The notes under the pieces: generated by a model
Seen by the model: only the letters and a program-made list of their open reading frames with translations
Told to the model about the DNA's origin: nothing
The model's database searches: none
Translations under genes and position numbers: made by a program
In this document: positions 52,673-60,924 of the stretch, in pieces
Layout: each line of letters starts with the position of its first letter
How positions within the stretch are numbered: position 1 is the first letter of the stretch
NCBI GenBank assembly: GCA_016282915.1
Contig: JAEELW010000078.1
Span: 1-64,000 of the forward strand
Source of the DNA: Lachnospiraceae bacterium
GTDB lineage: Bacteria; Bacillota; Clostridia; Lachnospirales; Lachnospiraceae
Direction of reading: 5' to 3'
DNA: 64,000 nt

Positions 52673-53173
52673 ATGGCAGCAACAGCATATGATAACGGAA
52701 AAGGTTCCGCTTATCCGTTGACAAAAATGAACTTCCTCGTCACGGTTGCATCCGTGGCGGGAACAGCGGCTTTCAGCGAAGTGTCCGGCGTGGAAGCATC
52801 GGTCGATGTGATCGAGTTCCGTCAGGGTAACTCCGGAAGCCTGGCACCGGTTAAGCTTCCCGGCCTCGTGAAGCACGGGAACATCACGTTGAAGATGGGT
52901 TACATTCTTGACAGCGCGTTCAAGACCTGGATCCAGGAGTGCGTATCCGAGATCCGTGGCCAGATCCCCAGAAACGACGTGACGATCGAGCTGATCGACA
53001 TCAACGCAGGCGCTCCCACCGCTACGGTGACGAGCTCCGTCGGCAGCCGTCAGTGGACGCTGACCAATGCCTGGGTCACAAAGTACAATGCTCCGGATCT
53101 GGATGCAAAGACGAGCGACGTGGCGATCGAGTCTGTCGAGATCGCTTACGAAGAGCTGGTGATCCCGAACTGA
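52673..53173 (+). CDS. CIS inner tube protein (gp19-like)
   Basis: A 166-residue tube subunit. Signatures are YPLTKMNFLVTV, FSEVSGVEASVDVIEFRQG, KLPGLVKHGNITLKMG and the C-terminal ASIE-type strand VAIESVEIAYEELVIP. Hexamer rings stack to form the inner tube within the sheath. It follows the sheath with a 20-nt gap and an ACGGAGGG site. A second, modified tube protein is at 53913. Confidence 0.96.
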   Translation: MAATAYDNGKGSAYPLTKMNFLVTVASVAGTAAFSEVSGVEASVDVIEFRQGNSGSLAPVKLPGLVKHGNITLKMGYILDSAFKTWIQECVSEIRGQIPRNDVTIELIDINAGAPTATVTSSVGSRQWTLTNAWVTKYNAPDLDAKTSDVAIESVEIAYEELVIPN

Positions 53174-53251
53174 TCAATGCCAGGGGACAAAGCTGCATAA
53201 AGCAGTCATGCTTGCAGGGGTTGCCCGGGGTATTATCAAAAAGATCGGCTG

Positions 53252-53311
53252 CCTTTACCGGCAGTCAGGGTGTATGGGCGAAAGCCCATGCACCTCAGAG
53301 TACCGGTAAGG
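53252..53311 (+). promoter_or_regulatory. Stable hairpin between tube and chaperone genes
   Basis: A long hairpin: outer stem CTTTACCGG (53253-53261) with CCGGTAAGG (53303-53311) and inner stem GGTGTATGGGC with GCCCATGCACC closed by a GAAA tetraloop (53280-53283). No T tract follows, so it is not an intrinsic terminator. It could stabilise the sheath/tube mRNA end or act as a processing site that lowers downstream expression. Confidence 0.55.
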
Positions 53312-53329
53312 AATTAAAGGAGAGACAAA

Positions 53330-53683
53330 ATGGATACAGTTTATGAATTCACATTACCGAAGGGCTATATGGACAGCACGGGCGAGCTGCACCGCCGCGG
53401 AAAGATGCGTCTGGCCACGGCCGGCGACGAGATCAGCGCCACGCATGACCCCCGTGTCCTTTCCAATCCCTCCTATCTGACTATCGTGGTGCTGAGCCGC
53501 GTGATCACGGAGCTGGAAGGCGTGGAGGGTATCACCGCCACCCTGATCGAAAAGCTTTTTACCGCGGATCTGGCTTATCTGCAGGATATGTACCAGCGGA
53601 TCAACGATATTGAGCCTCCGGTGATGCAGGTGACCTGCCCCGACTGCGGACAGACCTTTGAGGTACCGCTAAATTTTACTTAA
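53330..53683 (+). CDS. CIS tail assembly chaperone-like protein
   Basis: A 117-residue protein. The N-terminus (YEFTLPKGYMDSTGELHRRG, then MRLATAGDEISATHDPRV) and helical middle (LTIVVLSRVITELEGVEG, LFTADLAYLQDMYQRIND) fit the phage tail assembly chaperone type found in CIS clusters. A C-terminal CPDCGQTFEVPL zinc-ribbon-like half motif ends it. AAAGGAGAG precedes the ATG. Near its stop codon is a slippery heptamer that could extend it into the next ORF to make a 189-residue product, like lambda gpG and gpGT. Confidence 0.85.
   Translation: MDTVYEFTLPKGYMDSTGELHRRGKMRLATAGDEISATHDPRVLSNPSYLTIVVLSRVITELEGVEGITATLIEKLFTADLAYLQDMYQRINDIEPPVMQVTCPDCGQTFEVPLNFT
53671..53677 (+). other. Candidate programmed -1 ribosomal frameshift site (AAATTTT)
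   Basis: In the chaperone frame the codons are CTA AAT TTT ACT TAA; the bases A AAT TTT (53671-53677) fit the canonical X XXY YYZ heptamer. A -1 shift here reads TAC TTA AGA and stays open through the ATG at 53713 to the stop at 53898. The zero-frame stop is only two codons on. A possible downstream stem TCCCG/CGGGA (about 53700-53725) is weak. Confidence 0.65.
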
Positions 53684-53712
53684 GAGGGCTGAAGCTCTAT
53701 CCCGAGGATGAG

Positions 53713-53898
53713 ATGTACCGGGAGATGGCGTTTATCTCGTACTATTTCCACTGGAGCGAGGGAGAGGTGCTGGCCATCGATCACCGGAGCCGCAGGCGCT
53801 GGTGCAGGGAGATCTCGGGGATCAATGAGAAGCTGAATCCCTCAAAGGAAAAGAAAGAAAAGAGCATTTTTGATATGAAGGCCACCAGAACAATGTAA
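53713..53898 (+). CDS. DUF6760-like CIS protein, or frameshift extension of the chaperone
   Basis: A 61-residue frame starting at ATG 53713 with GAGG just upstream. The core AFISYYFHWSEGEVLAIDHR and RRRWCREISGINEKLN matches what I recall of DUF6760, a short protein in CIS clusters. The conserved block appears to begin upstream of the ATG (LKLYPEDEMYREMAF in the same frame), which favours synthesis as a -1 frameshift extension of the 53330 gene. It may be made both ways. The pair would act in tube/tape-measure assembly. Confidence 0.75.
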   Translation: MYREMAFISYYFHWSEGEVLAIDHRSRRRWCREISGINEKLNPSKEKKEKSIFDMKATRTM

Positions 53899-53912
53899 AG
53901 GCGGATGGATCA

Positions 53913-56684
53913 ATGGCAGTAGAAGAATTAACGGAAGCCGAACAGGAAGAGCAGCGGCGTCTGAGAGAACAGAATGACGGTATGGGCAAACCGCTCAACG
54001 ATCAGGATAAGAACTGGCTGGTATACAATACCGGCCGGAATGTTTCTCCTGCGTTCAATTTCATGCTCCGTGTGGAGGGGCTTTTTGATCTGCCCTGCCG
54101 CAGGGTTCACAGCTTTACCAAGGCCAATGAATATGAATATATCCAGGAAGGCGGCCTGAATGACTACGTGCATATGCGCCGCAAACCGGTCTCCCAGCCC
54201 TTCACCTTCCAGGTGGAGCGTTATGTGGGCGTGGATTATCTGGATCCCCTGCAGCCCGGGACGGATCTGATCCTTCCTGTGGTACTCATTGTCTGCCGTC
54301 TGCCGATCACTGCGCATTTCGTGCCCTTCCGTGTTTATACATTTACCGGCTGCACCGTTATGAGTAAGGAATACGGGGAACTGAACGCGGAACAGAGCGG
54401 TCTTCATACCGAGACCACGACCATCGGCTATCGCGAGATGATGCGCATTACCGTGCCGGACGGCCTGTGGGATGGTCCTCAGTTCGAGATGGCACAGGTC
54501 AAGGCTACTTCGGAAGAACTGAAAGACAGCAAGGGACGCACGATCACGGATGAGAACGGAAATCCCATCATGAAGAACACCGTGGATCTGGTGAACAATA
54601 ACCGTTTCGCGAGGGAACCGATCTTTGATAAAGTGCATGCGGATGCTGTGAGATGGAAGGGGTTGGATGATCCGCAGAATCCTTCCACTGAAAATCTCAG
54701 GGCACAGAATTCGATCATAAACAGGGGAACGAATAAAGGGCAGAAATCAGATCCGTTCCGTGCGGAAGTGATCAGCTGGGGAGGAACCGATGCGAATACG
54801 GTATCGGCCAGAGGCACTGTAAAACGTGCCCAGGGTCATGTGGCAAGATCCGAAACGGATAAGGGCCTTGCGATCGTAGACGGAACAGACCGTGATACCG
54901 CGAAGCCGGAGGTCGTACAATGGGGAGGCGCGCCTGCCGGCACTGATTCGGCCAGAAAGACCGTGAAACGTGCGATGGGTCATGTGGGCCGGAGTGAGGA
55001 TGATAAGGGACTGGCGATAAGTAACGGAACGGATCGTGATGAAGCAAAGCCGACGGTGGAGCTTTGGAACGGTATAGAGGGTGGAAAGACTCCTTCCACA
55101 GTCAATAAGCGTGCGAAGTATCCTGTAAATGATAAAGATCGTGCAGAGACCGTACAGTGGGGAGGAGCGCCCGACGGTACAGCTTCGGCAAGAGCAACGG
55201 TTACCCGTGCCCAGGGTCATGTGGGTGCCGATGCCATCGCAAAGGCAGGCGGTACGGATCGTGATGACGCGAAACCCGTTCCGGAGCTTTGGGAAGGTCT
55301 GGCGGAAGGACAGACTCCTTCTACGGATAATAAGCGTGCGAACGTACCGGCCAAGGATAAAGACCGTGCAGCGGCTGTCCAGTGGGAAGGTTTTGCCGGA
55401 GACAGCGCATCCACGGAGAATACGCGCGCCACGATCCCTGCCAAGGATAAGGATCGTGCGGAAGCCGTAAAGTGGGAAGGTTTCGAGGGAGGCAAAGGCT
55501 CGACGGCGAATAAGCGCGCAAACCTTCCGGAAAAGGATAAGGACCGTGCGGAAGCCGTAAAGTGGGAAGGCTTCGAGGGAGGTAAAGGCTCGACGGCGAA
55601 TAAGCGTGCAAACCTTCCGGAAAAGGATAAGGACCGTGCGGAAGCCGTAAAGTGGGAAGGCTTCGAGGGAGGTAAAGGCTCGACGGCGAATAAGCGCGCG
55701 AACTTCCCGGAGAAGGATAAGGACCGTGCGGAAGCTGTGCAATGGGAAGGCTTTGCGGGCGGAAGCGGCTCAACGGAAAACAAACGTGCAAATATTCCTG
55801 CCAATGATAAGGACCGTGCGGAAGGAGTGCAGTGGGAAGGCTTCGAGGGAGGCAGCGGCTCTACAGCCAATAAGCGTGCTCTCTTCCCGGAGAAGGATAA
55901 GGACCGTGCGGAGGCCGTGAAGTGGGAAGGTTTCGAGGGAGGCAGCGGCTCTACAGCCAATAAGCGTGCCATCGCTCCGGCCAAGGATAAAGACCGTGCG
56001 GAAGGCGTGATGTGGGAAGGGATCAAGGCAGGTCAGGATCCTTCCACAGCCAATACCCGTGCCATTGCTCCGGCTAAGGATAAGGACCGTGCGGAAGGCG
56101 TACAGTGGGAAGGCTTTGCAGGCGGAAGCGGAAGCACGGAGAATAAGCGTGCCATTGCGCCGGGCAATGATAAGGACCGTGCGGAAGGTGTGATGTGGGA
56201 AGGCTTTGCAGGCGGAAGCGGAAGCACGGCGAACACCCGCGCCATCGCCCCGGGTAATGATAAGGACCGTGCGGAAGGCGTGATGTGGGAAGGCTTCGCA
56301 GGCGGAAGCGGAAGCACGGCGAATACCCGTGCCATCGCCCCGGCTAATGATAAGGACCGTGCTCAGGGCGTGATGTGGACGGGGATGTCGAGCGGAAGCA
56401 CGGCGAATACCCGCGCCATCGTACCCGGCAATGATAAGGACCGCGCCCAGGGCGTGATGTGGGAAGGAATGGCGAGTGGATCTACGGCGAATACCCGCGC
56501 CATCATCCCGGGTAATAACAGCGACCGTGCGGAAGGCGTGATGTGGGAAGGAATGGCGAGCGGATCTACGGCGAATACCCGTGCCATTGCCCCGGCCAAG
56601 GATAAGGAGCGTGCCACTCCCGTGCTCTGGCCTAAGGATTCCAGAGCCATGATGGCCAGCATGCTGAAGGGCGGAGGAGAGTGA
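53913..56684 (+). CDS. Second CIS tube-type protein with 30-residue tandem repeats
   Basis: A 923-residue protein. Residues 40-200 fit a gp19-like tube domain (FNFMLRVEGLFDLPCRRVHS, YIQEGGLNDYVHMRRKP, FTFQVERYVGVDYLDPL). After a charged stretch, residues 250-480 hold longer, older repeats (RAQGHVARSETDKGLAI, WGGAPAGTDSARKTV). Residues 482-896 are 14 tandem units of consensus DKDRAEAVKWEGFEGGKGST plus ANKRANLPEK. The short end (KDSRAMMASMLKGGGE) has no unit. No other tube protein I know has such a tail. A role in length control, cargo display or tube interaction is open. Confidence 0.75.
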   Translation: MAVEELTEAEQEEQRRLREQNDGMGKPLNDQDKNWLVYNTGRNVSPAFNFMLRVEGLFDLPCRRVHSFTKANEYEYIQEGGLNDYVHMRRKPVSQPFTFQVERYVGVDYLDPLQPGTDLILPVVLIVCRLPITAHFVPFRVYTFTGCTVMSKEYGELNAEQSGLHTETTTIGYREMMRITVPDGLWDGPQFEMAQVKATSEELKDSKGRTITDENGNPIMKNTVDLVNNNRFAREPIFDKVHADAVRWKGLDDPQNPSTENLRAQNSIINRGTNKGQKSDPFRAEVISWGGTDANTVSARGTVKRAQGHVARSETDKGLAIVDGTDRDTAKPEVVQWGGAPAGTDSARKTVKRAMGHVGRSEDDKGLAISNGTDRDEAKPTVELWNGIEGGKTPSTVNKRAKYPVNDKDRAETVQWGGAPDGTASARATVTRAQGHVGADAIAKAGGTDRDDAKPVPELWEGLAEGQTPSTDNKRANVPAKDKDRAAAVQWEGFAGDSASTENTRATIPAKDKDRAEAVKWEGFEGGKGSTANKRANLPEKDKDRAEAVKWEGFEGGKGSTANKRANLPEKDKDRAEAVKWEGFEGGKGSTANKRANFPEKDKDRAEAVQWEGFAGGSGSTENKRANIPANDKDRAEGVQWEGFEGGSGSTANKRALFPEKDKDRAEAVKWEGFEGGSGSTANKRAIAPAKDKDRAEGVMWEGIKAGQDPSTANTRAIAPAKDKDRAEGVQWEGFAGGSGSTENKRAIAPGNDKDRAEGVMWEGFAGGSGSTANTRAIAPGNDKDRAEGVMWEGFAGGSGSTANTRAIAPANDKDRAQGVMWTGMSSGSTANTRAIVPGNDKDRAQGVMWEGMASGSTANTRAIIPGNNSDRAEGVMWEGMASGSTANTRAIAPAKDKERATPVLWPKDSRAMMASMLKGGGE
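55356..56600 (+). repeat. Fourteen 84-93 bp coding tandem repeats
   Basis: Fourteen units, ten of 30 residues, one of 31 and three of 28, account exactly for the 415 residues between 55356 and 56600. Each starts DKDRA (NSDRA in the last) and has a WEG or WTG core, a GST box, and a basic NKRA or NTRA box. Units 2 and 3 are identical in protein and nearly so in DNA, which indicates recent expansion. Confidence 0.9.
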
Positions 56685-56685
56685 T

Positions 56686-59130
56686 TTGCTCACAATCAAA
56701 GCCCCTGTCGAACTGAAGAGTGTTTCTTTCAGCCTGGAAAACAACGGCTTTGCGGATCGAATCCGCGATAACTATTCCGTGATGGGCGCGCATGTGAGCA
56801 GCCAGAGCCTGACGCACATGCTGCACACACCGCCCCAGCTTCTGATCGCGGAAGGCGGGGAAAACTATACAGGCATACAGAACAATGTCTATGCCTTTAC
56901 CGAAGTGCAGCAGACCCTGATCAGCAATGCGGTGAACCGCATCCTCATGAGCAGTCAGGTAGCGCTGAACTATCAGGACCGCATTTATATCAGCAATGTG
57001 CTGCGCAGCCTGGGGATAAAGGATGAGCGGCGTTTCATGGAGGAGGCGAAAAGCTTCCTTACGGAAAGCGAAAACAGCACGGAGCTGACCAAGCTTTACA
57101 TGGAAAATATGGCCGGGCTGCAGGAACTGATCTATTCCTGGCAGGAACGGCAGCAGCAGGAGGAAGAGGAGCGCGGCGAAGAGCAGGAACTGCCTGCCCG
57201 TTCCGTCAACCGCCTGTATATGAGCATCATGAACCGCCTGCAGACCGGCATGATCTACCAGATCGTGCAGAATCTCCAGCACAGCAATGTATCCAACGAG
57301 CTGAACGAGCTGGAGGTGACCACCTCGGAGCAGAGCTATATCGCGAGACAGCTGCTTCTGAAGCAGTTCCGCAGTATTGCGGCCGGAGAGACGGCCCCCC
57401 TGATCTACCGGGTGGAAAACAGCTTTGAGGAAGAGACTCTTGTGGAGGCGGAAGGCGAGGAGAGGATGCGGGAGCGCATCAATTCCGCACTGTTGCTGGA
57501 AGTGATCCGCAGTTTCGACCACGCCATCGCCGTACGGACCGAGCATGAGAAGCGGCAGTGGATGGAACTGCGCAACAGCTTTTACCGCAGCGCGGATCAC
57601 AGCTTAAGCCGCATCCTGATCGAGGCCAGAGAAGGCCGCAGTCCCGTAAATATTGAAAACAACACCATGGAAGTGGTGAATATGGCGGAGCGGCGCGAGC
57701 TGGATATCCTGCAGGAGCTCTTTGAAGAGACCGAAGAATGGACTTCGGAGCTGCAGTGGGAGCGGGAACGGTATTTTGAAAATATGCGAGAGGAATTCCT
57801 CCGCGAGCATACGGATTACGAAAGTGCGCTGCTCCGTGAAAGAGAGCGTATGAGCGAGAGCTTTTCGGAGCGCGATTTTGAGCAGACGGAGCTTCTCTAT
57901 CGGGAAAACGAGACGAACGAAACTCTGGAGCAGCAGATGGAGCGCATCAACGAGCGGAATACGCAGAATCTGGAGCGCTATCGGGAGATCCGCCGCATAC
58001 TGCTGACGCAGAAGGAAAAGACGAACCGTACCAGTGACCGGGAGCGCACCATAAGGGAGAGTCTCCGCAGCCTGGAGGACAGGGAGCATGTGATCGAGCT
58101 TCTGAAAGAGGACGACGGAAATGAGCCTACGGTTGTCGAGCGCAGGCTGGAGCAGATCTATAAGCTGCTTCCGCCGGATACGGTGCAGATATTGAAGCAG
58201 ATGGAAGCGCCGCAGGGGCGCGATGCTGCGAGAACGATGCAGGAAACCGAAGTGATGCGCATGGAGGCGGAGCTGCAGCAGGCCGTGACGGAACGGCTTC
58301 CGGAAGAGGAAACGGCACGGGAAGAGCAGCTGATGATCTACCGGCAGGAGGAAGAGGCGCGTGCGCAGGAGGCGGAGCGCGTCTATCGTGAGCGAAGCCG
58401 CGAACTGCTGACGGAGCTGGTGGATGAGAGCCGTACCACGGAGGTGCTGAGGCGTTACGAGGATCTGATCACCCGGCAGCTGCGGGTGGAAAACGGCCTC
58501 ATCGAGGAGAAGGAACGGATCTCCCGCATCGTGAACAGCATGGCGGAAACAACTCTGCTGCGCCTGGAAGAAGAAGGAAGCGAAAGCAGCCGGGAGTTTC
58601 TGACGGAGCTTTTAAAGGAAAGCCGTACCGCGGACGAGCTGCGGTATTATGAAGAAATGATCCTGGATCAGCTGCGGGTGGAAAAAGGGCTGATCGAAGA
58701 GAAGGAACGTACCACGCGTATCGAGAACAGTCCGGCCGAGACGATACTTCTGAAAATGAAGCTCGGAGGCAGCGGCGGGGAAAGGGAAGTCCGTGCGCGC
58801 CGGGAGTTTGTAAGCTCGGCGGATATGGTCTACCGTGTGGAAGAGCAGCTCAGCGAGGAAGATGTGCTGGCCACGCTGGAGGAATACCGCAGAAACGAGA
58901 CGCAGACGCGCAGAGTAGTGGAGGAAACGCCGCAGATCACGGAGTACCGGCAGGTAGAAGCACCCAGGGTGATCGAGAACGCGGTCCGTCCTCCCGAGAT
59001 CGATTACCGGCGCGAAGTGGCGGAGATGGTGGAGCAGGGCGTACGGCGCCAGCTGGGGCTCATCTCCAATGAAGTATACACCCGTCTGGAAAAGCGGCTC
59101 AGGAGTGAAAAGGCGAGGAGAGGTATCTGA
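56686..59130 (+). CDS. Long coiled-coil protein, candidate tape measure
   Basis: An 814-residue, Glu/Arg-rich, nearly all-helical protein with no signal peptide. The N-terminus (MLTIKAPVELKSVSFSLENN) is beta-like; residues 140-780 are long helices with heptads (ELQWERERYFENMREEFL, ERINERNTQNLERYREIR). A duplicated block appears near residues 565-620 and 635-690 (ELVDESRTTEVLRRYEDL against ELLKESRTADELRYYEEM). It lies after the chaperone pair, the position of tape measures in phages. The start is TTG with GGAGGAG six nt upstream. If it is a ruler at about 1.5 angstrom per residue, the tube would be about 120 nm. Confidence 0.65.
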   Translation: MLTIKAPVELKSVSFSLENNGFADRIRDNYSVMGAHVSSQSLTHMLHTPPQLLIAEGGENYTGIQNNVYAFTEVQQTLISNAVNRILMSSQVALNYQDRIYISNVLRSLGIKDERRFMEEAKSFLTESENSTELTKLYMENMAGLQELIYSWQERQQQEEEERGEEQELPARSVNRLYMSIMNRLQTGMIYQIVQNLQHSNVSNELNELEVTTSEQSYIARQLLLKQFRSIAAGETAPLIYRVENSFEEETLVEAEGEERMRERINSALLLEVIRSFDHAIAVRTEHEKRQWMELRNSFYRSADHSLSRILIEAREGRSPVNIENNTMEVVNMAERRELDILQELFEETEEWTSELQWERERYFENMREEFLREHTDYESALLRERERMSESFSERDFEQTELLYRENETNETLEQQMERINERNTQNLERYREIRRILLTQKEKTNRTSDRERTIRESLRSLEDREHVIELLKEDDGNEPTVVERRLEQIYKLLPPDTVQILKQMEAPQGRDAARTMQETEVMRMEAELQQAVTERLPEEETAREEQLMIYRQEEEARAQEAERVYRERSRELLTELVDESRTTEVLRRYEDLITRQLRVENGLIEEKERISRIVNSMAETTLLRLEEEGSESSREFLTELLKESRTADELRYYEEMILDQLRVEKGLIEEKERTTRIENSPAETILLKMKLGGSGGEREVRARREFVSSADMVYRVEEQLSEEDVLATLEEYRRNETQTRRVVEETPQITEYRQVEAPRVIENAVRPPEIDYRREVAEMVEQGVRRQLGLISNEVYTRLEKRLRSEKARRGI

Positions 59131-60119
59131 TGGGTTTGGCTGATGTTGGAAAATCGATAGCCGGCGGTATGGCATCTTTGGCAGGGGATCTGCCGAAGGC
59201 GGTGCTTTTTATGCGCAAGTATAAGCAGGATATGCTGGCCTCTCAGGAAGAACTGAATAAACTCAAACAAAATGCCATCGATCAAGCTATTCAAAACGGA
59301 GATTATGATCTGGGAGGTTTTTTTGAGACCGGACAGGAACAATTTGATATGCAGACTTCAGGTCCCATAAATTCTCTTTTGCAGTCGAGAATGGGTTCTG
59401 CGTTTGCTGCTGACACTCGGAAATTGAATGCTGCACAGGACCGTCTGGAGGGTAATTCCGTTTCAGGAAACGGTAGCACATCGTTTGATAACTACAAAAG
59501 TATCGCCCAAGAAAATGGGTTCTGTGCGATGGAGGTACAGTACAATCCGTCTACCATCTATCTTCAGAGTGCCCAGGGTGAAAGGGAGATCAATGACGGC
59601 AGTTTGGATAATATGGCCAATACCCAGATCCGGCAGTTCCGCAGTCCTCCGGTGACCAACCTGTCTTTCCAGCTGGTCTTTGATGCCATGAACCAGATGG
59701 ACGCCTTTATGTTGGATGCCTCCATGCTGAGCGCAGGAGGGGTATTGTCCGAGGCGATGAATCTGAAAAAAAACTGGGCTGATGATTCGGAAGGATTTAC
59801 CGTGCGTACCCAGGTGGAGGGACTGATCGCTTCCCTCTTTTCGCCTCTGACGCGGCGGGCGATCTTCTGCTGGGCCGGGATGGTCTTTGCGGGTAGTATA
59901 ATTCAGGTGACCGGCAAGTATACGATGTTCAACAAGATCGGAAACCCCATACGGGCCACGGTGGATGTCACAATGCAGCAACTGCTGGAAACCCAAGCCA
60001 CCGAGATAAACAGCGTATGGTACAAGTCTTACAAAAAGGTGTTTGCCACCGGCGTAGCAGGGGCGGCCAGCAAGTGGGATCAGGCGAAGAACAATGCATT
60101 GCTGAATTTCAGCATATAA
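59130..60119 (+). CDS. CIS tube/baseplate hub adaptor (FNP-type)
   Basis: A 329-residue protein with an N-terminal helical part of about 130 residues and a C-terminal CIS-tube domain: EVQYNPSTIYLQSAQGEREI, then RQFRSPPVTNLSFQLVFDAM, AIFCWAGMVFAGSIIQVTGKYTM-type strand (about residue 250) and a terminal helical tail. The NP motif after a strand fits Afp7-like adaptors that join tube and spike hub. It starts on the previous stop (TGATG). Its first half is more AT-rich than the surrounding genes. Confidence 0.8.
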   Translation: MGLADVGKSIAGGMASLAGDLPKAVLFMRKYKQDMLASQEELNKLKQNAIDQAIQNGDYDLGGFFETGQEQFDMQTSGPINSLLQSRMGSAFAADTRKLNAAQDRLEGNSVSGNGSTSFDNYKSIAQENGFCAMEVQYNPSTIYLQSAQGEREINDGSLDNMANTQIRQFRSPPVTNLSFQLVFDAMNQMDAFMLDASMLSAGGVLSEAMNLKKNWADDSEGFTVRTQVEGLIASLFSPLTRRAIFCWAGMVFAGSIIQVTGKYTMFNKIGNPIRATVDVTMQQLLETQATEINSVWYKSYKKVFATGVAGAASKWDQAKNNALLNFSI

Positions 60120-60130
60120 GGTGAATGATT

Positions 60131-60916
60131 ATGAATGCAACCAAGCTTGGAAATGCAGCACTTACAAATCTTGGGATCATCGAAAAAGCGGTGGTCGAGA
60201 TCCATGAAGTCCAAGAAGTGAGTGTTCAGGAACAGGATGCCGTAGAAGCTGAAGGCGGAGGACCGGGTGGAGCATTGGGCGGAGCTGTCGGTGCGGCCAA
60301 AAAGCTCGTACAAAGCGTATTACCTGAGCCGAACAAAAAGAAATATGTGGTACAGTTCAATCCATCTTCCCTGCAGATTGAGGCCCGCGGACCGGGGCAG
60401 ATGAATATCATGACCTTTGATACAGGTGAGGCAGTACAGCCCGGAAAACAGCGGGTACGTATTTTTTTCAGGGTGCAGCTGGTGATCGATCAGGAGAATA
60501 ATTTTGATGCCTTTCTGGAGGATAAGATGAATCTCTCTCCCACCCAGCTGACTCAGAATGCCATCAGAGGGGGGATGGAGCTGGCCGGGAAGGGAAAGGA
60601 ACCTACGGTAAGGGAAACGGTGGAGGCCTTTATGGGGGCCATACGCAGTCCTCGTACCAGAAAGATTACTTTTGCCTGGGGACAAATGCGGTATTCGGGG
60701 GAACTGAATGATGTCAGTGCCCAGTATGTGATGTTTAACCGTAAAGGACAGCCGGTGCGGGCTAATGTCAGTTTGTCGATCCAGTGCTTTAACGAGGATC
60801 CCTATCCCAACAGTTTGGGAGAATGGGAAGCAGCCTATAAAAAGGCGTTTAGTGGCGATGGAGAGCGCGGTGTCGGTGTGAGTCAGACGCTCGGCAGCGT
60901 GCTCAATCTCGGATAA
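60131..60916 (+). CDS. CIS tube/baseplate hub adaptor (FNP-type), second copy
   Basis: A 261-residue protein with the same C-terminal domain as the gene before: YVVQFNPSSLQIEARGPG, FFRVQLVIDQENNFDAFL, ITFAWGQMRYSGELNDVSAQ and FNRKGQPVRANVSLSIQCF. The N-terminal 60 residues are Gly/Glu-rich. The start 60131 is chosen because AAGGTGA is six nt upstream, whereas ATG 60125 would abut the site. Paired FNP-type genes before the hub are common in Afp-like clusters. Confidence 0.82.
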   Translation: MNATKLGNAALTNLGIIEKAVVEIHEVQEVSVQEQDAVEAEGGGPGGALGGAVGAAKKLVQSVLPEPNKKKYVVQFNPSSLQIEARGPGQMNIMTFDTGEAVQPGKQRVRIFFRVQLVIDQENNFDAFLEDKMNLSPTQLTQNAIRGGMELAGKGKEPTVRETVEAFMGAIRSPRTRKITFAWGQMRYSGELNDVSAQYVMFNRKGQPVRANVSLSIQCFNEDPYPNSLGEWEAAYKKAFSGDGERGVGVSQTLGSVLNLG

Positions 60917-60924
60917 GGAATATC

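Noticed and set aside
55217-56744. Long minus-strand ORFs across the tube-protein repeats
   Set aside because: They mirror the 90-bp coding repeats on the plus strand and have no start context.
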